A stretch of 57,936 nucleotides of DNA from Micractinium sp. NFX-FRZ (lineage: Eukaryota > Chlorophyta > Trebouxiophyceae > Chlorellales > Chlorellaceae): NCBI GenBank assembly GCA_029339195.1, contig JAPTJF010000405.1, positions 1 to 57,936 on the forward strand, in the 5' to 3' direction. A model generated the notes under the pieces. It was given only the letters and a program-made list of their open reading frames with translations, ran no database searches and was not told where the DNA came from. Positions within the stretch are counted from its first letter, which is position 1; each line of letters starts with the position of its first letter. This document shows, piece after piece, positions 14,201 to 24,588 of this stretch. The position numbers were made by a program, and so were the translations under genes.

Positions 14201-16159
14201 CCTGCTGCTGTTTGGGGGTGAGGGCCGCCTGCTCCCCTGTGCCTGCTGCTGCGGCTGTGCAATTGCCAAAAATCCTTCGCTGCATGCGTCAGCGAGGGTG
14301 GTGGAGGGTTGCTTGGCAGCAGCGTTTCTGTGCGGGACAGCTACTGCTGCCCCAACTGCTGCCCCTGCTGCTTCATGGGAAGCAGCCAGCTGCCTGTTGA
14401 TTCCTCAGCTTCTGATGTATGCCCCGCATGCCCTGCTCCCACGCGCTGCAGGCACGGACGGGCAGACAACGCTGGGCGATGCATGGTGGCTGGGTGAGCA
14501 CTTCGCAGAATGACCACAGCATGCGGGGCTTGGGGGAAGCACAGCGTGGTGGGGGAGTTGAGCATGCACGGGCCCCATGCCCTCATGGGCACTGCACTGG
14601 CACCTGGCTGCCATGGAAACGCACACACCTGCCTTCCCCGGCCCGCCTGTCTGCCCAGCGCGAACCCATCTCCTCCTGTACCCTTGCCCACCCTCTGCCC
14701 ACCGCCCACCTGCGCCCACCCTCAGACCTGGAGGATATCACGCCACCCCAGCCCGACCTCATTTCCATGGAAGACTTGGCAGATGCCTCCTCCCAACCCC
14801 TTCCAGACATCATCACCGCCCCCGCCCTCCCGCTGCCCGCTGGCAAAGCGCCGCCCTCGCCCTACTCGACCATGGGGGCGGGCGGGGCAGCCGAAGGTGC
14901 AGGCGGCAGCGGCAGCGGCAGCCGGCAGCAGCAGCAGCAGCACGTGCAGCCGCCGCCGCTGCCCCTGCAGGGTCAGCAGCAGCCGGGCGGCGCCGGCGCT
15001 GGCGCCGGCGCTCTTACCGGCGGGCTGGCATACCTGCAGCAGAGCCTGCCTGCCCTGAGCAGCATGGGCACCGCGCTTTCCTCCCTGCGTGACCGGCTGG
15101 GCCTGCCAGCTGGCGCCTCGGGGGCAGGCCTGGCAGCGCAGCAGCAGGCAGCAGCGATCAGCGAGGAGCACGATGAAGGGCTTCTTCAGCTGGGGGAGCG
15201 CGTGTGGGCGGCGTCCAACGCCAGCGACCGCAGCGTGCCCGACGTGCGCCAGCTGGTCGCGGCGGCCCGCCAGTGGCTGGCCACCAGCAACCCAGCTCAG
15301 CTGCGGCTGGGTGATCTGCCGGTGCTGATGGCTGACTACCGGCGGCTGGCGCGGCTGGGGTGGGGCATGCTGCTCAGGTGCCTAAGGGGTGCACAACGGG
15401 GGACTGGGGTTTAAAGGGGAGGTGGAGGTGGCTCATGGCAGATGGAATGGCGTCTGGTGCGGCTGGGGTGGGGCTGGGGTGGTGCTCGTGAACTTATGTA
15501 TTCGAGTTTCAGGGGGTGGAAAACAAAGAGCAGCTACAGTTGGTGATATTGTTATTGCTGTAGTGCTTCTCAGGTGCGTGCCTGCACAAGGGGGCAGAAC
15601 AGGGGACTGTGGTTTAAAGAGGAGGTGGCTGATGGCCGGCCCATGGCGGCTGGCGCGGCTGGGGTGGAGCATGCTGCTCACTGCCTGCGCAAAAGGGGGC
15701 AGAACGGTGGGGGGCTGGGTTGATGCCGCTGGGAGGTGGCGACGAAAGGTGGGGGTGGCTGATGGCAGACATAACAGCAGCTTGGCTTGGCTGGGCGCAG
15801 TGGAGCAGCACGCTGCCCAGCCGGGCGGGCCGTGTCCTGGGCAGCGTTGCAATGAGGAGCAGTGCCCGCACCCTGCCCAAGCCCGGCTGGCGCCCCCTCC
15901 CCCCCCAATCCCTGCCTGCAGAGAGCGCGGCCCCGATGCCCTGGCAGACCCCGCCCTGCAAATGCCCGGGCGCTACATGCACCTCTCAGGCGAGGACATG
16001 CGGTTGAGGGATGTGCCGGGTGTACTGTCCGACTACCAGCTCCTCTACGCATCCCACGCCTCGCTGGCAGCAGCAGACGGCGGCGCCGGGGGCAGCGCGG
16101 GCGGTGCAGCACCTGCCAGCAGCGGCGCGGCTTCGCGGCCGGTCACTCCGCCGGCCTGA
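10166..16159 (+). CDS. Kelch-repeat (beta-propeller) protein
   Basis: Predicted 632-residue protein with six kelch motifs in its first 340 residues, then a 290-residue tail. Exons: 10166-10288, 10551-10610, 10869-11003, 11304-11339, 11652-11821, 12110-12219, 12870-12986, 13449-13535, 14089-14217, 14452-14493, 14726-15377, 15922-16159; phases all match. Kelch blades are marked by VVFGGINER, MYMFGGHVY, LLVVGGADA, VLMFGGDTY, WVVFMGGLTE and LLLFGGTDG, with the usual preceding R.H/R.F and following W residues. Such propellers mediate protein-protein contacts; no BTB, F-box or catalytic domain is visible. The tail is Gln/Pro/Ala-rich and then helical (LRDRLGLPAG, EEHDEGLLQLGERVWAA). Several introns contain decayed copies of exon 8, exon 9 and exon 11 edges, so alternative splicing or mis-annotation by automated tools is likely. 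Fold assignment is secure; partners are unknown. Confidence 0.9.
11196..11230. repeat. (CTGC)n tract
   Basis: Tetranucleotide array in kelch intron 3. Similar CCTGCCTGCAG tracts precede many acceptors in the window. Confidence 0.85.
13599..13635 (+). repeat. Echo of kelch exon 8 donor edge
   Basis: Matches 13505-13541 (offset 94) with about three differences, including the GTGA donor. Confidence 0.85.
13863..13899 (+). repeat. Echo of kelch exon 9 acceptor edge
   Basis: 37 nt identical to the start of exon 9 (14089-14125), also preceded by TGCAG; offset 226. Confidence 0.95.
15430..15790 (+). repeat. Repeated echoes of kelch exon 11 tail
   Basis: Intron 11 contains several decayed units of the exon 11 tail plus donor and following intron, for example GCGGCTGGGGTGGAGCATGC at 15655-15674 and TCTCAGGTGCGTGCCTGCAC at 15568-15587. 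Confidence 0.8.
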
Positions 16160-16537
16160 CCCTTGTCGGGTGCACAGCGGTGTAGTACAATGCAATGCAG
16201 ACACATGTGTAACAAAGGCGCCAGCTGGGCTGTGGCGCGCCTTGAGTGGCAGAGGTGTACAGGTGATCTGCCGTTGCCAAAGGGGTGGTGTGAGGCAGTG
16301 CCGGATGTTGGAACGGGCGGGTGCTGGAGAGGCCTGGCTGCCAGCTGTAGGCTGCCATGAGAAGACGGGGGGGTAGGCGCGGACGGCAGCAGGAGGGTGG
16401 CAGCTTTAGCCAGGGCGGATGGCAACTGGAGGGTAGCAGGGGAGGAGGGCAGCAGGATGGGCAGCAGCAGCAGGGAAGGAGGGCAGCACAAGGGGAGCAG
16501 CAGCAGGGGAGGAGGGCAGCAGGATTGGCGTTCAATG
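16160..16537. other. Convergent 3' spacer, kelch / ankyrin genes
   Basis: This 378-bp stretch lies between two convergent stop codons. It contains a TGTAA signal at 16208-16212 for the kelch gene and is then rich in GGCAGCAGG-type purine repeats. No gene is supported. Confidence 0.6.
16208..16212 (+). terminator. TGTAA poly(A)-like signal, kelch gene
   Basis: TGTAA lies 49 nt after the stop codon of the kelch gene. Confidence 0.5.
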
Positions 16538-19154
16538 CTACTTCAGTTGGAGCCAGTTGGACATGGGCAGGGCTGCCAGCTCTATCACCCGATGCACCGC
16601 GTTTGGGGGCAGCAGCGCCAGCAGATTCAGCTTGCTGCCGCCGTCACCAGCTGCCTGCTTGGCCGCCTTGCCTCGGCCCCGCTTGCCGCCCCGCCTGCCG
16701 CTCTGCTGCCCCGTTGCTGCTGCTGTGCCTGCTGGCGCTGCCTCTGATGCTGCATCAGCCGCTGCCGCTGCGGTTTCTCCAGGGTCACCGCCCACGGGGC
16801 GCTTGGCCGCCAGCAGCAGGGTGCGGGCAGCTGCCTTGAAGCTGCACGGCCAGTAGGGGTGCAGGGCCCGGCTCCAGGTGCCGCCCCGCACAATGTGGAA
16901 CGCCCTGCGTGGCACCGGCGGCAGCAGGCACGTATTGAAAACATTAGCGTGCATACGCAAGGCAGGGAGCAGGGGCGCATATCGAGCCCAGGCCCCAGCT
17001 TCTGTGCGCCAGCAAGTATCAAACTGCACTCCGCGTGAGCAAGGGCACCGCTTGCAGTAGCCCCGCTGCACATGCATTTGCAGCCCGGGGTCTAACGCCA
17101 AGGAAGGTTGCTTGCAGCACCCCAAGCAAGCAAGCAAGCAAGCAGGCAAGCAAGCAAACACCCCAAGCACGCAAGCAAGCAAGCATGCAAGCAAGCAAGC
17201 AAGCAGGCAAGCAAGCAGGCAAGCAAGCAAGCAAGCACGCAAGCAAGCAAGCACGCAGGCAAAAGCCTCGCCTGCGGCCGTATATGGATGCTGGGTGGGC
17301 GTCAAATGGGTCCAGCTGAGGGGGCGCCTGCCCCTGCCGCAGCTGTTGCTGCGGTACCGGCTGGTACACCATGGGCCGGTATCCAGCCGCCACAAGCTGC
17401 TCAATCACTTGCACAGCGCGCTCATCATTCAGCTTGGAGGACGGCATCTCCCCCGCCCGCACCTGCGCAGCATGTGACGCCAGGGGGCAAGCCTTTGGGT
17501 GCTGGGCACGAGAGGTGCGCTGAACAGCAGCGCACGGGTTGCATGGGCAGGGGGGAGGGGGGGTAAGCTAACAGCGGCACACAGCCTGGCAACAATCGGC
17601 TGATACCTGAAGCATATGCAGGGCACCAACAGGGGGGACGGGAGGCACCGTGGCAACCTCTGAAAGCAGCCGCTTTGATTGCTTACCACAGCCTCCAGCG
17701 CTGCATGAATGGGGCAGGTGTAGATGAGCTGCTCGCCCTCTTCCCGCCAGGGAACCCTCACACGTGGCTGGGTGGGGTCCACAGCGGGACGGCCGCACGC
17801 CAGCAGCGCCGCCACGCCTTCGTCGGACAAGCTGTCGGCAGCGTAGAGCAGCGCATCCAGAGTGATCTCGACCCCTGCCGCGTGCAGCAGGCGCACCGCC
17901 TCCAGGCAGCGCTGCGCGTTGGACGGCCAGGTGGCTGCACCCGCCAGCAGGCTGACGCCGTTGGGATCGATGAACTCCAGGTCAAAGGGCAGCTTTGAAC
18001 AGCCCGACAGCACTGCCTCCAACACGTCTGGTGGGCCAAACCTCAAGGAGCGCAGCGCGCACCGCATGATGTTGCTGACGAGGCGGCGGTTGAAGGGTGT
18101 GTCTGCCAGCGTCCAACCGCTGCTTGTGATGTGGCGCACGGCATGGCGCGCCAGCAAGGCATGCCCCGTTGCCGCCGCGCTCAGCAGCTCGACGGCTGCG
18201 TCCACGCTGCGCACGCACAGCGTGCCAGCCTGGCACCGCTGCTCCAACAGGTCCAGCACGCCTGCCGTGTACGCTCTGCGACTGTAACACCGTGCAAGTG
18301 TGCTGAGCCGGCAGTTGTGCCAAAGGGAGAGCGCGTCGGCGCCGTGATCGAGCAGCGCCTCTGCCGCCGCCAGGCAGTGCGGGGTGCCGAGCATCGCGTT
18401 CTCGTGGAGCAGGCTCAGCGAGGGCTGCCCGTAGGGTGCCCTGTCTGGGTCAGCACCCAGCGCCAGCAGCTGGGTGATGCAGCGGTGGTCAAGCGGGCTG
18501 CAGGCAGATGGGAGGGAGGGCAGGTGGGCACTGAAGGGGTGGCTGGGGGCAGGGCAGGGCAGGGGCTGTGTGCAGGCAGGGCAGGGCAGGGCGCGCACGG
18601 GCTGTGTGAGCTGCTTGCAGGCAGCTTCACTATGCGGCAGCAGTGGGAGGAGACGGGCAGGCAGGCGGGACCGCCCAACAAGACGTGATGAATCGCAGCA
18701 GGGGATGCAGCACGTTAGTTACATCTGAGCACAGTGTGCTGCGACTGGGCAGGGCTGGGCGGGCAGCGCACCTTGTGCAGCAGGCCGTGTTGAGAGCGGT
18801 GAACCCTGGGCGCAGCAGGCGGCGCACGTCATCCGGGGAGAGGTCTGCAGGGGCTGCCCGTGCCTGCAAAAACTTGTACAGGCTGTTGCGCTCCTCCTCT
18901 GGGCCCTTATACCGGTAGCAGTCCACACTCAACTCCTGATCCAGCGGCGCACCGGCTGCCACGAGGGGTGCCAGAGCGGCGGCGCACTGGCCCAGCACGG
19001 CGGCGTGGAGGCTGGTAAAGTTGCCCGGCCCGACGTGCTGCAGCTGGACGGTCGGAGCATGCAGCAGCCTGAGCGCCAGCGCCGCGTTTCCCACCAGGAG
19101 GGCGTCGAACAGGGCGAACTCGTGCGATGCGACATTCAAGCGGGTGGTGACCAT
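16538..19154 (-). CDS. Ankyrin-repeat protein
   Basis: Predicted 583-residue protein. Exons: 19154-18772, 18497-17687, 17462-17272, 16904-16538. Ankyrin-type segments are visible: NFTSLHAAVLGQCAAALAPL, ALNTACCT, CITQLLALGADPDRAPYGQP, CLAAAEALLDHGADALSLWH and RCLEAVRLLHAAGVEITLDA. They suggest a degenerate ankyrin solenoid for protein binding. The C-terminal exon has a basic, Gly/Arg/Lys-rich stretch (RRGGKRGRGKAAK) and ends LPMSNWLQLK. The donor of intron 3 appears to be GC (CGCAG|GCGAGG at 17271-17270): it gives the right phase and a smooth protein join (YGRRAFHIVRGG). A GT donor of equal phase also exists inside the adjacent (AAGC)n array, so this junction needs a transcript. The start ATG at 19154 opens directly into the repeat region. 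Function is unknown. Confidence 0.8.
17124..17264. repeat. (AAGC)n array in an ankyrin-gene intron
   Basis: About 140 bp of imperfect AAGC/AGGC/ACGC units directly follow the proposed GC donor of ankyrin intron 3. Confidence 0.9.
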
Positions 19155-19750
19155 ACTGGCTAGCTTGTGCCTAAACCAGTGCCTGATGGAGTGTCGGGTG
19201 GCTCGGGACCGCTTGCAGTACAGAGGTTGTTGTTGGTTTTCAAAAAGATGTGCCGCGGTGTGCGCGCTGCACTGCTGCCGCCAATCAGTCCAAGCGGAAA
19301 GCTTGGGTGCCTACACCAAGTGCTACGTGCGATCGTGAAAGCTGCATGTGCACCGCGTGCATCGGGAGAACTGGTTGGGATTGAAGAGCATCAAAGCGAT
19401 GGCAGGCGGCAGCGTGCAAGCCGCAGCACCGCAGCAGGGGCGGGACAAGCAGCATTGCTGCCGAGGGAGAAGGTGCATTCACCTGTGCATCAAGCAGTTG
19501 AACTAAAACACAGCACGACGTCTAGTGGGAGGGAAGCAGCTGGAAGGGAGGCCTGATGCATGCGCGTCAGTGATTGCCGCAGCGCACCAATGAATGTTGC
19601 TCACCGCTGGCGAGCCGCTGGCGGGGCGGGCATCGCTATGCAGCCAGCGGCCTGCATGCATGCTGGCATTTATGCAAGCGGTCAAGCACACCTGCATCTC
19701 TTGCGCCAAATCACATTGTGAGTGGCCCAGCAGGGGCCACTGCCGCAAAC
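19155..19750. promoter_or_regulatory. Divergent promoter region, ankyrin / RNA polymerase I A49 genes
   Basis: This 596-bp spacer lies between two divergent start codons and should carry both promoters and 5' UTRs. I see no convincing TATA box and no supported gene. Confidence 0.55.
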
Positions 19751-22700
19751 ATGGTGAAGCGAAAGGCGGACGAGGCCGGGCTGCCTGCCACCATCCGACA
19801 GGAGCCTGCGAGCACCAGCGGCACGGGGCCCTTCGTGGTCTACTTCCCCAGCCGCTTTGAGCCCGAGGGCGGGGTGGCATGCGAGTGGCAGGCCTATGCG
19901 CACGGCCAGCGCAAGAACCAATATACCGTGGTTGCGCGGACGGTGAGAGGGCGGGCCAGGGATTGCGGCGGGCCGCAGCGAGCATTTTGCCTGGCGTGCC
20001 CCTGCCGCCGCCGCCCACGTGCCGCCGGCCGCTCGCGAGCCACGCCTCAGCCCCCTGTCTGCCCCATCTTCCTTGCCTGCCTCCTGCAGAAAAACCAGGT
20101 TGACTTTGTAGGCAGCACGACAAGCACAGAGTACAGCACAGGGGTGCCCTGCAGGTGCGGCCGCCGCTTGGCGCCTGCTGCACTGTGCCGCACCGCCCTC
20201 CCTTTGCCTCTCTTTACTGCCCGCGCTGCCGACCACCCGTTGCCCGTCGCTGCTGCCTGCATACCGCCTGCACCGCACACACAAGCTGCACACAATCCGC
20301 AGTCAAAGTCCGACGGCGGTCACTCTCCCATTGACCCGCTGTAAGAAAGAAGGCTGCCAGAGCGAGCTGGGAAGTATCACGTACTGACTGGGCCGCCCAC
20401 TCCCTTGGCGGCACAGCAATTTATGGCTTCCTACACCCCACCCCACAGCACACGAGCATATCACACACGCCGTCATGTGCACCGGCATGTTGCACCAACA
20501 TCTCGCATGCTCTCGGCGCTACCAGCCGCCCGTCGCCACGCTAGAGCGCGCCTCTGTGCTGCCGCCGCCGCTCCCACTCTCCCCTTGCCCTGTTCCTGCC
20601 TTCCCACCACCCTCCCCACCACCACCCCAGCCTGCTATTGCTCTCCTTTGTTAACCCTTCCCCCGGATCACCCGCTGCTCTTTTCCCACCCCACCAGATA
20701 CGCTCTGGGCCTCTTCACACGCCGGCCTCCGGAAGCCGGCAGCAGCGGCAGCGGCAGCGGCGGCAGCAGCGCCGGCCGGCTGGAGCTCATGCCGGCAGAG
20801 GGGGGCAAGATTCTGAGGCTGGAGCCGCGGGTGCATGGGCAGAGCTACGAGGCGCGGGGCACCACGACAGTGATTGAGGCGGGCAAGCAGAAGGAGGCAA
20901 ACATGCGGCTGGTGGAGGAGTTTGGGTCGCAGGTGAGCGGTGGGGGAGGGGGGAGGGGGCCACCCCCGCTGGGCTGGGTGGGGGCAACACCGCGGTGGGG
21001 GAGGGGGCTCGAGACAGGGTGCCCGAGTGGGTGCAGCCTAGCCTGCTGGAGAGCTGCCTGTTTCGAGTGTGCAGAAATTGTGCGGTCGGTGGCGGGGTTT
21101 AGGCTGCAGATGAGAGGGGACCAGCTGGGTGGGGCATCCTTTCTCCAGGGCTGGGGCCTGGGCTGGTATGCGCTGGGAGGACCGCGCCTTGTGTGCCCAC
21201 ACGCCAAGGTGGACTCCCGCTTGACGAGCATGTGCACGGCGCAATCTCCAGTAGCAGGGGGAAAATAGCCGCTGAATTGGTTAAATGTGAGCACACGCAT
21301 GGCACCGCCTGTGCGCTCCCGGTTTCCACCCGCTCCTGAACCTCCCCTGGCCCCCTCTGCACCTCCCGCCCCCAACCCTCTCCCCCGCCCGGCACCCTGC
21401 CCTGCAGCGGCGCAAGCGGCAGCTCAAGGCGCGAGAAGCGGGCAAGGTGGAGGCGGGCCACGTGTCTGCCGGCCAAGCGGTGCTGGGCATGATTGCTCAG
21501 GCGGGCGAGGCGGCGGGCGTGACCAAGGCAAGCATTGGTTGGGGACCACCTGGGTGGGGTAGCGGCAGTGGTGGATAGCGTGGATGCTGCAAGCTTGGCG
21601 TTCCCCGCTGGCACAGCGCAATCATCACCATGCCCTTCGCCTCGCCTTGCCACCTTACTTACTTTCCTTTCCCTCCCTCTGCCGTGTGCGCTTCCCATCC
21701 ACAGGAGGAGGTGATCAAGGCCAGCCTGGCGCACCGCAACATCCCGCCGCACCACCCAGAGGCGCGTACCGCGGAGGAGGCGTACCGCGCCGACGAGCTT
21801 GTACCGCTGTCCATCCGAGACGCCCTGGAAATCACCAAGCTCTTCCCGGCGGAGAACAAGCCTGAGTACCGGGAGACGCTCAGGAGCAGCGGCATGGTGA
21901 GCGGGTTTGCCGGGCGGATGAGAGAGGGGCGGTTGATGGTGGGCAGGCGGGCGTGGGCTGGGGTAAGGTTTGAGGGCGGAGAACAAGCTGGGGCAATGAG
22001 TGATGCTCAGGAGCAGCGGCATGGTGAGGGCGTGTGGGGGTAGCTCATGCTGGAGGGCATGGTGGGGGCGATGCATGGGGAGCACAGGTCGGGTGGGCAG
22101 CCACGCATGGGCAAACGCGCCACGGCAGTGCACAGGTCTGGGGGCACGCGTGGCCCTGCTGCTTTTCCACCCTTCCGGCGTGCCTGCGTGTGCTCTCTGC
22201 CGCCTGCTCTCACCCTATCACCATTTCCAATGCCCTCACCCTCCCTCCCCTCCTCCCTGCCTGCCTCCCTCCCCTGCAGTTTGGCGAGAGCTACGTGTTC
22301 TCCCGCCTGCCCGTGCTTGCCACGAGCGACACGGCGGTGCGGGAGGAGCGGGCGCGCATGCTGTGCATGCTGGGCCACCTGCTGAAGCTGCAGCAGAAGC
22401 ATGGGGTGATTAAGACCCGAGCGGAGGGGGGGCTGGCCGAGGCGGCTGACAGGATGAAGATTGGGGTGAGCCGAGGCAGCACTGGGCGCTGAGGTGGCAG
22501 TGGGTGCTGAGCTGGCGGAAACGCCACCGCGGCGGGGCACTTGGAAAGCTTTTCTTGAGGGGACGCGATGGTGTGCTGCCTTCTGTGACATCCGTCCGGC
22601 AATGGCGTCATGTTGCCATCTGAGCAGTCGTCTCTGTGCTCGGCATTTCACCAGCCACTGCGCCCATGCCCGGCGATCACCCACCTGCTGCTGTGCACGC

Positions 22701-24000
22701 TGCCCCTGCTGCCCTGCAGGCCAGCGTGCTGGAGGGCATGCTGGATCTGTTTTACAACGAGGAGCCGGGCTTTGACGGCAGCAGCAAGTACCTGCTGAGG
22801 TGAGGCGGGGGGGGGCAAGAGGTCGAGGAGGCGGTGGGAGGGGCAGGGCAGGTGTGGTGGTGCGCGGTGGGTGCAGAGAGAGGACGTGGGCTGCCTGGCC
22901 AGGCCCATCCTCAAACTTTTAATAGGGCGCTGCGCCCACGCGAAGCAAAGCTCCGAAGCCCACCCTTCGTTGGTTACGCATGCTGCCCACATGCCCTGTT
23001 TTGCGGGGCTTCTGCAAAGAGAGGCGCGGCCTGCTGCTGTTGTACACACCCCGACAGCCCTTGGCACTGTCGATTATCAATCAACCAATCAAACAATTAA
23101 ACAACTGCGTGTTCTGCCATCTGTCCTGCCCGTTCCCGCCTGCAGCATGGAGAAGCGCAGCCTGCTGCTGGGGTACATCCTGGTGCTGGCGGTGAGGGTG
23201 GAGCAAAACTGCCTGCTGGAGCCGGAGCACTTCCAGGTGAGCTGGGCCTGGCTGCTTGAGCCTGGCGTATGTGAGTGTGCGCGTGTGGTGCAGTGGTGGT
23301 TGATGAGCAGTGTGCAGCAAGGAGAGTAGCACCATGTTTGGGGGGAAGGAGCACCTGACGTGTCCTGCTGGAGCTGCCCATTCGGAGCCCATCTGCAACA
23401 ACAACTCCCCCCCACACCCTCATGCTGACGTGGTGCCCTGTACCCCACCCCACCCCACTCCACACTCCCCTGCGCTCAGGCCTTGGCGGATGAGCTGAAG
23501 CAGAAGCCAAACGAGCTGGTGCAGCGGTACCGCGAGCTGGGCTGCAAGGACATCCCCACCACCACGACCTCGCCAGAGACCGGCGTGCGCAGCAGGGGCG
23601 CCCGGGTGAGCCCCACTACTGACGCCTGGCACAGGCACCTCTGCCGTTTGTGCGGGCCCGCCAGTCCGCCCACGTGCCTGCAGCATCCCAGCAGTGTTCC
23701 ATGCACGCCTGTGTCATGCCGCATCCGCTGCCTCGCCGCGATCTGCCACCTCCTTGCCTCACCCACCTGACCGTCCTCCTTGCCCTCCCTCCCCACCGGC
23801 AGATTGCTCTCATGCCGGCGTCAGCGGAGGAGAAGACGCTTGCAGACTACTTCCCAGCGCTCAAAGTGAGAAGTGACAGAGGAGGCAACTGACGGGATGC
23901 AATGGCGTGCCCCTGCCTGCCTGGCCCTGCCTGCGAGCACATGGTCACACCTCTCCCGCTCCACCGTCCTGTTGTGCAGCTTGGCGGGAAGAAGCGGTGA
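19751..24000 (+). CDS. RPA49: DNA-directed RNA polymerase I subunit A49-like
   Basis: Predicted 456-residue homologue of A49/POLR1E, the Pol I-specific subunit that with its A34.5 partner supports initiation and elongation on rDNA in the nucleolus. Exons: 19751-19942, 20090-20154, 20698-20932, 21408-21527, 21705-21896, 22280-22465, 22720-22799, 23146-23236, 23480-23605, 23803-23865, 23980-24000. The N-terminus (FVVYFPSRFEPEGG, then QVDFVGSTTSTEYSTGVPCR and YALGLFTRR) fits the dimerisation domain. A basic linker (RRKRQLKAREAGK) follows, and the C-terminal half (YVFSRLPVLA, RARMLCMLGHLLKL, LLLGYILVLAVRVEQ, LADYFPALK) fits the tandem winged-helix region. Intron 4 has a GC donor (ACCAAG|GCAAGC at 21528-21529); no GT donor keeps the phase. 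The last coding exon is 21 nt and encodes a basic end (LGGKKR). Intron 5 contains a copy of the exon 5 edge. Confidence 0.9.
21977..22031 (+). repeat. Echo of A49 exon 5 donor edge
   Basis: Matches 21850-21905 (offset about 126), with 23 identical nt across the GCATG|GTGAG junction. Confidence 0.85.
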
Positions 24001-24588
24001 CGACCTGCGCACGCCGCACACAACAGCTTGGCGGGATGGGCAGGCAGCCCCTCTGCAACACCGGTGCCACGACCCTTGCCCGCGCAGTGCCTGCTTCAAC
24101 TGTAAACCAGCACCTGCTCCCCGTCGCTGTCGCTGGGACTGCTGCCAGGAAGCGCTCAGTGTGAATAGTACAGGCAACATGGAACGAAACAGCGGGGTTT
24201 GGCTAGGCTGCTGTCAGTGCGGGTTGATTTCCAGGGGAGGGGGCGTCAGTGTTGGGAGGCAAGGGAAAGGGAAAAGGAGCGCGACACAAGGGCGGCGGCA
24301 AGCACGCGGTAGCATGTCAACAGGCATCGACTGCGCAACCAGCTGGCAGCCCAAAGCAGGAGCATTTCAATCAGTACATCCGCATGCGCGCACGCATGGC
24401 ACTGCATAATGTGCGTGCCTCCGCGGCTCGCTTGCGCGGGGCTGGCAAACGCGCGGGGCACCAACAATCCAACGCCAGGGAAAGCGGAATGCGCCCGCCG
24501 CTGCCACCCTGCGCTCCAAAAGGGACCGTTGCGGCCCAGGCTGGCCGTGCCAGAGGCGGCCAACTGTCTGCCCAGAAGCTAAATGGGC
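24001..24588. other. Convergent 3' spacer, A49 / ACT-domain genes
   Basis: This 588-bp region lies between convergent stops. A TGTAA signal for the A49 gene is at 24101-24105. Nothing else is supported. Confidence 0.6.
24101..24105 (+). terminator. TGTAA poly(A)-like signal, A49 gene
   Basis: TGTAA lies 101 nt after the A49 stop codon. Confidence 0.5.

Noticed and set aside
17035..17319. Open frames encoding long Lys/Gln/Ala/Ser repeats on the plus strand
   Set aside because: Direct translation of the (AAGC)n array; no gene context.
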